Assembly (NCBI RefSeq): GCF_011801145.1
Contig: NZ_CP046172.1
Coordinates: 6,448,001 to 6,512,000 of the forward strand
Reading direction: 5' to 3'
Length of the DNA stretch: 64,000 bases
Origin: Nocardia arthritidis
Lineage (GTDB): Bacteria > Actinomycetota > Actinomycetes > Mycobacteriales > Mycobacteriaceae
Both the position numbers and the translations under genes were made by a program. The notes beneath the pieces are model-generated. The model did no database searches. It worked only from the letters and a program-made list of their open reading frames with translations, and was not told where the DNA came from. Below are positions 24,112-32,834 of this stretch, one piece after another; the first letter of the stretch is position 1; every line of letters starts with the position of its first letter.

Positions 24112-25143
24112 TCAGCGGGTCCGGGTGTAGCCCCGCGAGGGAGACGGGTCACGGCCCGCTGGCGGTGGGTGGTTCCTGGGTGGTTGGGGTCGGTCGAGGT
24201 AGGGGACGGGTTCGAGGTCGGACAGGTCGTATCCGGCGTCGAAGTGGTCGGAGAGGTCTTTGCCGCCGCGGGCTTGCAGCACCCGGACCTCGCCGACGCG
24301 GCCGACGAGGGTGTCGGCGACCTTGGCGGCGTGCCGATAGCCGGGCCGGTCGCGATCGGCGATCACGATCACCCGGGCGGCGCCGCGCAGCCAGCGGGCG
24401 TGCTCGGGTGTCCAGCTGCCGGCGCCCATCGCGTTGCAGGTCGCGATCAACCCGGCCTGGTTGGCGCGTTGCACGTCCTTCTCGCCCTCGCAGACGTAGA
24501 TCTCGCGTCCGGTGTCGAGGGCTTCCCGGATGTCGGACAGCTGCCACGGGATCGGCGCGAAACCGCCTTTCTCCCAAGCGGTTCCGGTCCACCGGGCCTG
24601 CCAGAATGATTTCTTGTGCCCGTGCTCGTGCGGGGTGTGTACTCGCTTTACCGCGCCCTCGACCCGCCCGTTGGGCCACCGGTACACGTAGGTGTCGACC
24701 GTTTCCGGCGGCCCGACCTGCACCCCGAGGTCGGGTTTGGACAGGATCGGGAATCGGGCGGCCAGGATCGCCTTCTCCACTGGCGCGACAACCTTCGAGG
24801 AGTTCGACGGCTGCTGCTGGCCGCGGCCGGCGCGGCCGGTGTCCGGACGGCGGGTGTCGGTGCGGCGTTCGGGGAGCCTGTCGAACATGTCGCGCACTCG
24901 CAGATTCAGCCGGGCCAGCACATCCTGGTCGTCGCATCCGGCGAAGCAACGCACGATCGTCTTGGCCTGCCGTTCGTCGTAGCGCACACCCAAACTCGGG
25001 TTGTGGTAGCGGCCGTCTCCCTCATGGACCGGGCACAGGTAGCGCACCCAACCCGAGGAGTTACCGCGGCCGGGCCCCATCGCCTTGTCCAGGGCGGCGG
25101 TGATGACCTGCCACGAACGCCCTTGCGGCGGTTGATGTTCCAT
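24112..25143 (-). CDS. Primase-like protein: zinc finger plus TOPRIM
   Basis: A 343-residue protein. The N-terminal zinc finger of DnaG/CHC2 type uses C37, H40, C66 and C70 (LCPVH and RCFAGC). The TOPRIM domain has the catalytic Glu at E219 (IYVCEGEKDV), NAMGAGSW, and the DxD at 263-265 (VIVIADRDRPG), then KDLSDHF. There is no helicase domain. It probably synthesises or assists primers for replication of the excised element. It belongs to the minus-strand core operon. Confidence 0.83.
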   Translation of the reverse strand: MEHQPPQGRSWQVITAALDKAMGPGRGNSSGWVRYLCPVHEGDGRYHNPSLGVRYDERQAKTIVRCFAGCDDQDVLARLNLRVRDMFDRLPERRTDTRRPDTGRAGRGQQQPSNSSKVVAPVEKAILAARFPILSKPDLGVQVGPPETVDTYVYRWPNGRVEGAVKRVHTPHEHGHKKSFWQARWTGTAWEKGGFAPIPWQLSDIREALDTGREIYVCEGEKDVQRANQAGLIATCNAMGAGSWTPEHARWLRGAARVIVIADRDRPGYRHAAKVADTLVGRVGEVRVLQARGGKDLSDHFDAGYDLSDLEPVPYLDRPQPPRNHPPPAGRDPSPSRGYTRTR

Positions 25144-25146
25144 CGC

Positions 25147-25968
25147 TCACCGCCCTCGCACGATCGCGCGTCGCCGTACCGGGACTGCGAGCCGGTCCAG
25201 GTCGTAACTGGGTTCCGTCGCTGTGGTTGGGGCGGGTTTGCCGACACCCCACCTGGCTGGTGGCGTGGTTCGGTTGGCGTTGGGTCGCCGCCGGTGCCGG
25301 TGCGCGTTCGGGTCGTCGATGCTGTCTTCGTCCCACTGCAACGGCAACGCCCACTGTCGGCGGTGCGCGTAGTCCCGGGCCGCCTGGGACGGGCCGGGCG
25401 TCATCTGAAGACGCTCGAAGACCTCGGCGATCTGGCGGTGCCGCCGCACGGTGATCGACCGGTCACCGTGCATCAGAGGCCCCATGTTCCCGGGCTGCAA
25501 ACCCAGTTCACGGGCCAGATGCGCCTGCGGATACCCGATCGCCACCAAAGCCCGAAGACGCCGCTGCGCGCCGATCACGGGGACCGTGTCGTTGGCGGCG
25601 GCGACCGCGGTGATCGCCTCCGGCACCGGTACCGCGAGGATCTTCGCCGCGGTGGCGTGCGAGATCCGTTGCGGCGCCGGGCGTCCGGTCCGTCCGTGCA
25701 GCACGGTGTTGAGCACCGACCGGTGCAGGCCGGCCAACGCGGCGAGGCGGCGGTGGCTGAGCCCGGCCTGTTCGAGGCGAACGATGTGCTCCCGGACCGG
25801 GTCGGCCGCGGTGCGGTCGGGATCCCAGGTGCCGTAGGCGGTGCGCCGGTGGCGGGTGCGCCCGTAGCAGGCACCGCACAGGCCACGCCGCAACGGTTTC
25901 CGTGTCCGGCCGCAGCTGCCGCACGCCACCGGGTTCGAACCTTGCTGTCCCGCAGTGGTAGTCATCAC
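25147..25968 (-). CDS. Zinc-ribbon helix-turn-helix DNA-binding protein
   Basis: A 273-residue protein with an N-terminal four-Cys ribbon (CGSCGRTRK and LCGACYGR) and two helix-turn-helix-like units (LSHRRLAALAGLHRSVLNTV and YPQAHLARELGLQPGNMGPL). The C-terminus is basic. It resembles regulators of actinophages and integrative plasmids. It is a candidate for the protein that binds the 18-bp dyads; that is inference only. ATGA overlap with the SLOG gene upstream. Confidence 0.62.
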   Translation of the reverse strand: MMTTTAGQQGSNPVACGSCGRTRKPLRRGLCGACYGRTRHRRTAYGTWDPDRTAADPVREHIVRLEQAGLSHRRLAALAGLHRSVLNTVLHGRTGRPAPQRISHATAAKILAVPVPEAITAVAAANDTVPVIGAQRRLRALVAIGYPQAHLARELGLQPGNMGPLMHGDRSITVRRHRQIAEVFERLQMTPGPSQAARDYAHRRQWALPLQWDEDSIDDPNAHRHRRRPNANRTTPPARWGVGKPAPTTATEPSYDLDRLAVPVRRRAIVRGR

Positions 25969-26375
25969 ACGCGGCTCCGTTCGATCGCACGATGGCTGGT
26001 GCGTTCGTGCCGGTGGACAGGGATACCGGCGGCCGTCGCGACACCGGCGGCGTGGCTGGCACCGGCCGAGTGGTCGCGGATGAACGCCAAACAGACATCC
26101 GCGCCGAGGTCGACCATTTCCTGATTGCGGCTGAAACCGGCGGCGCGGCCGTGGCGTTCCCAGTCGGCGGGGTGTGGTTCGTCGCGTTCGCCCCAGGCCC
26201 GCCAGATCCCGGCGGCGATCCGATCGGCGCCGCGGGCGTCGCCGTGCACGAGGGTCGCGCCTTGGGAACGGTAGGGCCGCAACGCTTCCCGGATCTCACC
26301 GATATCGGTCCAACTCCGCGAACCGGTGACCAGAACCCGCAACCGCTTGCTTTCTTGTGGGTTCATCGAGCTCAC
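25965..26375 (-). CDS. SLOG-family protein (DUF2493, YspA-like)
   Basis: A 136-residue single-domain SLOG protein: LRVLVTGSRSW at the start, TLVHGDARGADRIA with the GGA-like nucleotide loop, and DVCLAFIRDHSAGASHA. SLOG domains bind or cleave nucleotide-derived ligands and occur in DNA uptake, conflict and mobile-element genes. The substrate is unknown. GTG start with a GTGA overlap; an ATG three codons downstream is an alternative. Confidence 0.8.
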   Translation of the reverse strand: MSSMNPQESKRLRVLVTGSRSWTDIGEIREALRPYRSQGATLVHGDARGADRIAAGIWRAWGERDEPHPADWERHGRAAGFSRNQEMVDLGADVCLAFIRDHSAGASHAAGVATAAGIPVHRHERTSHRAIERSRV

Positions 26376-26722
26376 CGCTCTCGCTGGATCCGCGGCCGGG
26401 AACGGTCGTTACCGGTAAGCTGACGAGCCTGCTGCTGGCTGCGGTATTCGACCTCGGTCACGCCGTATCCGTCGTTGTGGTCGATGTTGTCGAGCATGCG
26501 GCCCATGACCTTCGGTGCCCGCTGCCAGTCGTCGGCCGCGTCGGACAGGTACGCCCAGTGCTCGGCATGCGGCCCGGCTTCCCACCGGCGAGCGACCTCC
26601 CCGCGCTGCTGGTCGAGCCGGTCGATATCGGTGTCGGTGACTCCGTCCGCGTACATCGCACGGCCGAGCTGGTGGTACTGCTCGTAGTCGGCGCGCATGG
26701 CTTCCTCGTGCTCGCGTTCCAT
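26372..26722 (-). CDS. Hypothetical helical protein
   Basis: From the ATG at 26722 (RBS AAAGGAG) a 116-residue, strongly charged, helical protein (MEREHEEAMRADYEQYHQLG; DRLDQQRGEVARRWEAG). No family recognised. One base separates it from the stop of the 731-residue gene upstream, and it overlaps the SLOG gene by 4 bp. Confidence 0.6.
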   Translation of the reverse strand: MEREHEEAMRADYEQYHQLGRAMYADGVTDTDIDRLDQQRGEVARRWEAGPHAEHWAYLSDAADDWQRAPKVMGRMLDNIDHNDGYGVTEVEYRSQQQARQLTGNDRSRPRIQRER

Positions 26723-26723
26723 C

Positions 26724-28919
26724 TCAACGGCTCCTTTCGATTCCGTTGCGCTGCCGCCTGTTTGAGTTGTTGCGGCGGAAATCGGCATCGCTTTGACTGC
26801 TGGGACGTCCGGTGTTGCGGATCGGGTCGGACCGCTGCTCGTCGGGGGGTTGCGCGGCGTCTCGGCGTGCTTTGTCTTGCCGGTAGGCTTGGTCGCCGCC
26901 GTTGTCCCACCATCGGGCGAACTCGCCGGCCATCTGGTCGGGAGTCGTCAGCGTCGCGGCGCGGTCGGGGTCGATGGTGTTGAGGTGTTCGTGGAAGGCG
27001 CGTTGTTCCTTGTCGTTGAACGCCTCGGCCATCTCGCGTGACTTCTGCGGATCACGGTGAGAATCGGCGCGCCCGTTGCGTGCCGAGTGCTGGTGACCAT
27101 TGCCATTGCCGGTATTGGTTGTGACGGGATGGTGTTCACGGCCTTCGGCCCGGGCGCGGGCGGCGCACCACTCGTTCATGGCTGCGAGCACACCGGTAGG
27201 AGAGCCGTCGGCTATGTACACGCGGTGGCCAGGCTCGGCGTGATTGTCGACGATGTTGACGCGCACATTGGTTTCGCCGAGGTCCATCGAATTGATCCGA
27301 TGTTTGGCCCATTCGTATGCTTCGGCTGCGGTGTCGAAATCTCGCCGCGCCGGCCGCTGCGTCGGGGGCAACTGCTCGACGTCTTCGAGCCCGCGGGCCT
27401 GGGCCAGCGCCCGGTCATCGGCGCGGCGTATCAGCGCGGCGAACCGCTTGCGCTGTTTCTCGTCTGTGCCGTCGCCGTATCCGTTGCCGCCGCGGTCTGT
27501 CGGCTGGGTGGCGCCGAGCCCGGCCGAGCGGCGCCCGGAGATCACGTGGTCGCGGTTGCCGTAGCGGTTGTGGTCGGGGGTGTTCTGGACGAGTTTGCGG
27601 ACGGCTTCGTCGCGTTCGCACTTGTAGCGGTCGCGTTCGGACTCGACCCGGCTCAGCTGCTCGATCTCGTTGGCCAAGCGCAGGTTTCGGGTCTTCAGCT
27701 CCTCGATGTGGGCCTCGGCGGCGTCGAGTTTGCGGCGGAAATCGTCGCGGTCGGCGGAGACGGCGTCCAGGCCGCGCTGGAGCACACCGACACGGTTCTC
27801 CAGCCGGTCGCGGTCGGTGGAGATGTCGGCGAGGCGGCGCTCGATCGCGGTGATCCGCTGCTGTTCGGTGATGCTCGTTGACTCCGAAGTGGTTGCCTGC
27901 CCGTGGTTTTGGTGCGGTGCGGTTGGCTGGCTGGTGTCGCGGCGTCGGTGTTCGGCTCGTCGGTCGGTGATCTCGTCGCTGACCATGCCCAGCGGACCGG
28001 TGGCGACCTCACCGGACCGCTGGTCCCCGGCCCGGCGGATCGCCGCGGTGAAGTCGGTGGTGTCGCGGTCGCCGGTGGCGGCGTAGTTGTCGAGCTGGCG
28101 CAGCGTCCAGTCATAGGCTTGCTCGCGGGTGGCGAACCGCCCCCGGCGCGGCCGGTCGGCGTGCGGGACGGATGCGAGGTCCTGCTCGTCGAGCCCGAAC
28201 AACCCCGCCGGACCGACATGCGCGGTGAACGGTGCCTCGATCGCGGCGTCGGTGGGTGCCGGTGGTGTGCCGTGCTGCGCCAATTCCGCGATCCGCCTGC
28301 GTAATTCGGCGTTCTCAGCGGCCAGCTGCTGCGGGTCGGTGGCTTGCTCGGTGCGGGCGCGGTCCTCGGCGATCAACTCGGCATTGCGGCGGCGCTGATT
28401 CGCCAGCCAGTTCTCCGAACGCACCGCTGCGGCGCGGGCACTCATCGCGGCCTCCGGGGTGTCCAGCCGGGGAAAGACCTCCTCGACGCGAGCGCGGGGG
28501 TTCGACGAGATGGCGTTCAGCGCTTGCACAACCTGGCCCCGTTGTTCCAGTGAAAGCGCGGTGTTGTGCACGGTGGACTCGATGCCGTGGCAGATCCCGG
28601 TCAACCGGTCCCGCTCGGCAACCCAGTCTTCGGAGTCGTCGGCCACCCCATACGCCGCACGGGACCTACGGGCCGCTACCGCGGCGGCTTCGGTCTGAAA
28701 GTCGGTGACGCGCTTGGTGAACCACGCCTGCGCGATACGCTGCTCACCGACCTGGATCCGCAGCGCTTCAGCGAGGTCCCGTTTCTCCTTGCGGGTCAAT
28801 CGCCTGACCCCGGCATAACGGTGGGTGGCTCGATGATTCTGGATCCAGGCGTGGGCGACGTTAAGGATCTGGCGCAGGGCGCCGGAGGTGTCTCGGCTGA
28901 TCTCGTCCATCTCGGACAT
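26724..28919 (-). CDS. Large coiled-coil protein of the element core (731 aa)
   Basis: Not assigned to a family. Long heptad stretches (AENAELRRRIAELAQ; ERRLADISTDRDRLENRVGV; EAHIEELKTRNLRLANEIEQ) lie between low-complexity polar linkers. Two segments follow the same outline: RFATREQAYDWTLRQLDNYA near residue 265 and DFDTAAEAYEWAKHRINSM near residue 540, each a short domain of about 50 residues. There is no membrane helix and no relaxase motif. The site among transfer and replication genes suggests a structural or DNA-handling role. RBS AAAGGA supports the ATG. Confidence 0.6.
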   Translation of the reverse strand: MSEMDEISRDTSGALRQILNVAHAWIQNHRATHRYAGVRRLTRKEKRDLAEALRIQVGEQRIAQAWFTKRVTDFQTEAAAVAARRSRAAYGVADDSEDWVAERDRLTGICHGIESTVHNTALSLEQRGQVVQALNAISSNPRARVEEVFPRLDTPEAAMSARAAAVRSENWLANQRRRNAELIAEDRARTEQATDPQQLAAENAELRRRIAELAQHGTPPAPTDAAIEAPFTAHVGPAGLFGLDEQDLASVPHADRPRRGRFATREQAYDWTLRQLDNYAATGDRDTTDFTAAIRRAGDQRSGEVATGPLGMVSDEITDRRAEHRRRDTSQPTAPHQNHGQATTSESTSITEQQRITAIERRLADISTDRDRLENRVGVLQRGLDAVSADRDDFRRKLDAAEAHIEELKTRNLRLANEIEQLSRVESERDRYKCERDEAVRKLVQNTPDHNRYGNRDHVISGRRSAGLGATQPTDRGGNGYGDGTDEKQRKRFAALIRRADDRALAQARGLEDVEQLPPTQRPARRDFDTAAEAYEWAKHRINSMDLGETNVRVNIVDNHAEPGHRVYIADGSPTGVLAAMNEWCAARARAEGREHHPVTTNTGNGNGHQHSARNGRADSHRDPQKSREMAEAFNDKEQRAFHEHLNTIDPDRAATLTTPDQMAGEFARWWDNGGDQAYRQDKARRDAAQPPDEQRSDPIRNTGRPSSQSDADFRRNNSNRRQRNGIERSR

Positions 28920-28962
28920 GACGATCGAATTCCTTTCAGGGATAACAGATTTCGGAGAGGAG

Positions 28963-29334
28963 TTATCGGGACCGTTGGATCGGCGCCCGCTCGGCGCGGC
29001 GACGGTCGGAAAGCTCGACGGCTGCGGCTGTGGTGAGCTGGATTCGGTCGAAGTTCGAGCCGCGGGCGAACACCAGCCACTCGGCGGCGTACTTCAATCG
29101 GTTGTCCGCAGTTTTCAGATCATCCAGGGTCCGGCCGGTGACTTCGGCCGGAGCGATTGTGCTGTGAGGGTCGGCCATCTCGATGGCATCGGGGTGGGCG
29201 CCCAGCACTTCGTAGTCGTGTCGCAGTGCGGTGAGCTCGTGCCGGAATGTGGACAGGTCGTCGTACATGCGATACAGACGTTCCTGCAACTCGGCGGGCG
29301 AGTATCGGATCGGCTCGTCGGCGGTCTCGGGCAT
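28963..29334 (-). CDS. Tandem paralogue 3 of a small helical family
   Basis: A 123-residue helical protein starting at the ATG 29334. It shares with the two genes upstream the plan PADL/PAELQERLYRMYDDL, a helix, a short Pro/Asp loop, then a helix ending near the C-terminal RSR. No family recognised; three such genes in a row point to local duplication and divergence, perhaps as subunits of one assembly. Confidence 0.6.
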   Translation of the reverse strand: MPETADEPIRYSPAELQERLYRMYDDLSTFRHELTALRHDYEVLGAHPDAIEMADPHSTIAPAEVTGRTLDDLKTADNRLKYAAEWLVFARGSNFDRIQLTTAAAVELSDRRRAERAPIQRSR

Positions 29335-29372
29335 GGTGGTGAATTCCTTTTCGGGATAACAGGTTTCGTGGG

Positions 29373-29741
29373 TTACCGGGATCGTTGGATCGGCGACGGC
29401 GCGGTGCGGCGCTGTTCGAGGTCTTCGGTGGCTTGGTCGGTGAGCTTGAGCCGGGTCGCGTACTGGCCGCGAGTGGCGGTGATCCACCGCTCGGCGCCGC
29501 GCAGCTGGCAGTCGGCGCGCGACAGGCCGCTGAGGACGGCGTCGGTGGCGACGACCGGCTCGATCGGCTTGCCAGGGCCGTCTACCGCCAACTCGTTCGG
29601 ATGCCGACGCAGATCGCGGTACTCGCGTTGGATATCGGCGAGTTCGCCCTGTACTTCGTGCAGTCGTTCACGGACCTGGTGCAGCCGTTCGTGCAGGTCG
29701 GCTGGCGCGGTGCGAACCGGTTCCTCGGCGTTGTCGGTCAT
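29373..29741 (-). CDS. Tandem paralogue 2 of a small helical family
   Basis: A 122-residue protein (PADLHERLHQVRERLHEVQG; LAVDGPGKPIEPVV; RADCQLRGAERWITATRGQY; LKLTDQATEDLEQRR; ends IQRSR). It aligns end to end with the neighbouring genes on either side. The last codons and the leader before the next gene are also similar between copies. Confidence 0.62.
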   Translation of the reverse strand: MTDNAEEPVRTAPADLHERLHQVRERLHEVQGELADIQREYRDLRRHPNELAVDGPGKPIEPVVATDAVLSGLSRADCQLRGAERWITATRGQYATRLKLTDQATEDLEQRRTAPSPIQRSR

Positions 29742-29778
29742 GATGGTGAATTCCTTTCTGAATTAATGGATTTGAGTG

Positions 29779-30144
29779 CTATCGGGTGCGCTCGGTCCGA
29801 CGCTGCCGGGCCAGTCGGCCTTCGCGCTGCTGGTCGGCCTGGTCGGTCAGCTTCAACCGGCCGCTGAAGCGGCGCGCCTCATCGACGGCGCGCTCGACCT
29901 GACCGAGCTGGTCCTCGGCCTTGTCGAGCGCGTCGAGGGCGGCGCTGTTGGCATCGATCGGCCGGATCGGTTCACCGAGGTCGTCGACCGCGAGCGACTG
30001 CGGGGAATCGGCGAGGTCGAAGTGGCCGCTGCGGATGCGGTTGAGCTCGTCGCGGAACTCGATGATCCGGTCGTACAGGCGGCCCGTCTGCCGGTATAGG
30101 TCGGCTGGGATCGGCAGGATGGGTTCGTGTCGGTTGTCGGGCAT
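29779..30144 (-). CDS. Tandem paralogue 1 of a small helical family
   Basis: A 121-residue protein from the ATG at 30144 (IPADLYRQTGRLYDRIIEFR; LAVDDLGEPIRPID; AEDQLGQVERAVDEARRFSG; LKLTDQADQQREGR). First and probably founding member of the three-gene array between the small membrane protein and the coiled-coil protein genes. Longer readings upstream are low-complexity and unlikely. Confidence 0.62.
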   Translation of the reverse strand: MPDNRHEPILPIPADLYRQTGRLYDRIIEFRDELNRIRSGHFDLADSPQSLAVDDLGEPIRPIDANSAALDALDKAEDQLGQVERAVDEARRFSGRLKLTDQADQQREGRLARQRRTERTR

Positions 30145-30167
30145 GATGCTCGGGTCTCCTTTGTGGG

Positions 30168-30773
30168 TTATGTGGTTGCGGTGCGGTGGTTTTCGTGCCG
30201 GTCGCGGGCGTCTTCGATGCGGCTGACGACCGCGCGCAGCAGGGCGACGAGGGTGGTGGCGATCGCGGCGATGGCGTGGCCGGTGCCGGTGGCGGCGGTG
30301 GCGAGAACCTGGGGGATGGTGGGGCGAAGGGCTGCGTGCCACCACAGGTAGGCCAGCCAGCCCAGGCCGTACGCGGTGAGCGGGCCGACTACAACGAACG
30401 GTTCGCCCCAGCCCGCCAGCGCGCCGAGGCCGACCACTACAGCGGATCCGCCCGCCGCGCCGCGGACGAGCCGCCGGCGCGCGGTGCGCCCGTAGTCGGG
30501 GTCGCTGGTCTTCGCCCACGGGTCGGCGTCGTCGGTCTCGTCGAGGGTGTCGGTGCCGGTGGTGACCAGCCGCAGCCTTGGCCGGTCGATAGTGGTCGGC
30601 TCGTCGAGCGGGTCGGGCGGGGGCGGGTTATCGGCGACCTCGGCGGCCAGGGCCAGGTAGTCGGCGAACTCGTCGGCGAGGATTTCGCCATCGGTTCTCG
30701 GGTCGATCGGTTCGCGCCCGTCGTTGTCGTGGTCGTCGTCGTTGTGGTCGTGGTTGTCGCGGAAGACGCGCAT
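30168..30773 (-). CDS. Membrane protein of the transfer operon
   Basis: A 201-residue protein with an acidic, His/Asp-rich N-terminus (DNHDHNDDDHDNDGRE), Pro-rich linker, then hydrophobic segments SAVVVGLGALAGW, FVVVGPLTAYGLGWLAYLW and a weaker one around IAAIATTLVALLRAV. No family is certain; the layout resembles small Spd or transfer-associated membrane proteins. It follows the translocase gene by 39 bp. Confidence 0.6.
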   Translation of the reverse strand: MRVFRDNHDHNDDDHDNDGREPIDPRTDGEILADEFADYLALAAEVADNPPPPDPLDEPTTIDRPRLRLVTTGTDTLDETDDADPWAKTSDPDYGRTARRRLVRGAAGGSAVVVGLGALAGWGEPFVVVGPLTAYGLGWLAYLWWHAALRPTIPQVLATAATGTGHAIAAIATTLVALLRAVVSRIEDARDRHENHRTATT

Positions 30774-30812
30774 AGTTGTTGCCTCGCAATCGGATTCGCG
30801 GAGAGGATGGGT

Positions 30813-32834
30813 TTAAGCGGCGGCGGTGATGCCGGTGGCGGCAGGGCCCGGTCCGGGTTCGGTGCCGGGCAGCCGGGGCAGATCGGCGGTGGTGACGGGG
30901 ATGACGCGGCCCCATTGCGCGCGGCGGGCGCGGGCGTAGACGAATTCGCCGGTGTCCAGGTCGCGCAGGATGTCCGGGTCGACCAGCCACGCCTCGCCGA
31001 CCTGAACTTGGCCTTCGTCGCCGTGGCGTTGGCCTTTGATCAGGTGGCGGCTGGGCAGCATGGCGCGCCGGGAGCCGAGGTGTTTGCACAGATCGCCGGC
31101 GTTTTCGCTGTAGCCGATCAGCACCCCGCCCGCGCAGGACTTCAGCAGCCGGTTCAGCGACCACGCATCCGGTGCCAGCCCTTCCTGGGATTGCGCGGCG
31201 ATCAGCATCGCGACCCCTTGGGAGCGTCCCCGCTCGCATACATCGATCAGCCCGATCGCGCCCTTGCTGGTCGTGAGTGCCGAGAGTTCGTCGATGATCA
31301 GGGTGACGGTGCGGCGCTTGTCTTTCGCGGTCCGTCCGGCGCGCAGCATCACCATCCGCAGGATCGCCGCGACCTGCGCGCGGGCCGCGTCCTTGTCCAG
31401 GCCGGGCACGGTGACGAACAACGCGTCCAGCTCGTCGAGGTCCTTGCCGCCGTCGAACACGAACCGCCCGTTGTGGTCGGTGAGCAGGTCGAACAGGTTG
31501 TGTGCCTTGATCAACACGTCATCGATCTGCGGGACCTTCTCCTCCTGCATCGCGGTGACCATGCGCTTCACATCCGGCGCGCCACCCCACAGATCGATCA
31601 GCACATCCGCGTCCAGCCGATCCAGGAACTCCTCGTGAGAGCGCGGCGGCCCCGCCGGCGCGTCGACGACCAGGGACACGATGCGGCGGCGCATCTCGTC
31701 GAAATGCTGCCCTTCGCTGGTGGTGGCCTCCCCCGCGTTGAGCAGATCCGCCAGCACGGCGCGCTGCTCTCGCGCGTTCAACGTCTCGAACAACCTCAAC
31801 TGGTCGGCGCCGGGCATCACCATCGCGATCCGCTGTGGCGCGATGCCTTGGCGAATCAGGTTGGCGCGCCACTCGATTCCCAGGTCGCGGTCGTCGCGTC
31901 CGCCCTTGCACGAGATCAACACGATCAACGGCCGCCGGTGCTTGCCGCGCATCGCGGGCACCTCGCACCAGCGCTGCCAGGCCCGCCACTCGTAGTCGAG
32001 CATGCCCGCCGCGTACCGTTTGATCGCCTCGGTCTTGCCCGACCCGGTCGCGCCGATCACCGCCACATGCCGTTTGGCCTGCTTGTGCGGGATGACCATC
32101 CACTGCTGATGCCGTGCGGTCAGCTCGGCCCACAGCCCGGCCGGTTTCGCCGAGGTGCGATCGGCCAAGGGCCCCAACACGATTCCATCACCGATGCTGT
32201 AAGGCGCGCCCAGCTTCGCCGCGGCGGCGGCGCGGGCGAACTTGCGCGACAGCATCGCCTCCTTCACCCGTTCGGTGCGGGTCAGCGACTTCAACCCCAC
32301 CGTGTGGGTCTTGTGCACGAACCGCGCCCACACGTAGGTCGCAGTCAACGCCGCGAACGGCACACCGAGTGCGAGCATCATCCGCACCCCGGCCCAATCC
32401 CCGCCGGTCACCCGGCTGGCGCCGGACCACAACAGCGAAGCCGGCGTCGACCAGGAGCCGCCGGCCAGCGCCGAACACCCCGGCAGCAGCAGCGAGGCGA
32501 TCGCGAAGTTCCGCAGCCGGTGCGGCGCCAGCGGCCACCGCGCCGCCACCGCCACGATCAACACCAGCATCGCCACCACGACCAACCCGCACACCGTCGC
32601 CGTCTCCAGCACATGACCGGCTGCGGCAAAGCCGGTGTGCTCGTCGACCGGCAGGTTGACCGAATCGAGCTGGTGGATCGGAGGTTTGACCGGGTGTGTG
32701 TCGATCGACGGCGGCACCGTCTCAGCAGCCGGCGCCGGCGCCGGCGTCGGCGGCGGTGGGGGCTGCCGTCCGGTGGTGTGCAGCGGGTCGCAGTCGTCGG
32801 GAGTGATGATCCACGTGCATTTCTGGTCGGTCAT
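30813..32834 (-). CDS. FtsK/TraB-like DNA translocase
   Basis: A 673-residue protein: a Pro-rich N-terminus, three membrane segments between residues ~78 and 172, then a RecA-like motor with Walker A GATGSGKT (261-268), Walker B TLIIDE (511-516) and an AQSQEG switch segment. The ATG follows AGGAAG and overlaps the upstream stop by 4 bp. In AICEs one hexameric FtsK-type protein of this kind (TraB/TraSA) moves double-stranded DNA between mycelia, so this is the likely conjugation pump. A VirD4-like coupling role cannot be excluded from sequence alone. Confidence 0.85.
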   Translation of the reverse strand: MTDQKCTWIITPDDCDPLHTTGRQPPPPPTPAPAPAAETVPPSIDTHPVKPPIHQLDSVNLPVDEHTGFAAAGHVLETATVCGLVVVAMLVLIVAVAARWPLAPHRLRNFAIASLLLPGCSALAGGSWSTPASLLWSGASRVTGGDWAGVRMMLALGVPFAALTATYVWARFVHKTHTVGLKSLTRTERVKEAMLSRKFARAAAAAKLGAPYSIGDGIVLGPLADRTSAKPAGLWAELTARHQQWMVIPHKQAKRHVAVIGATGSGKTEAIKRYAAGMLDYEWRAWQRWCEVPAMRGKHRRPLIVLISCKGGRDDRDLGIEWRANLIRQGIAPQRIAMVMPGADQLRLFETLNAREQRAVLADLLNAGEATTSEGQHFDEMRRRIVSLVVDAPAGPPRSHEEFLDRLDADVLIDLWGGAPDVKRMVTAMQEEKVPQIDDVLIKAHNLFDLLTDHNGRFVFDGGKDLDELDALFVTVPGLDKDAARAQVAAILRMVMLRAGRTAKDKRRTVTLIIDELSALTTSKGAIGLIDVCERGRSQGVAMLIAAQSQEGLAPDAWSLNRLLKSCAGGVLIGYSENAGDLCKHLGSRRAMLPSRHLIKGQRHGDEGQVQVGEAWLVDPDILRDLDTGEFVYARARRAQWGRVIPVTTADLPRLPGTEPGPGPAATGITAAA

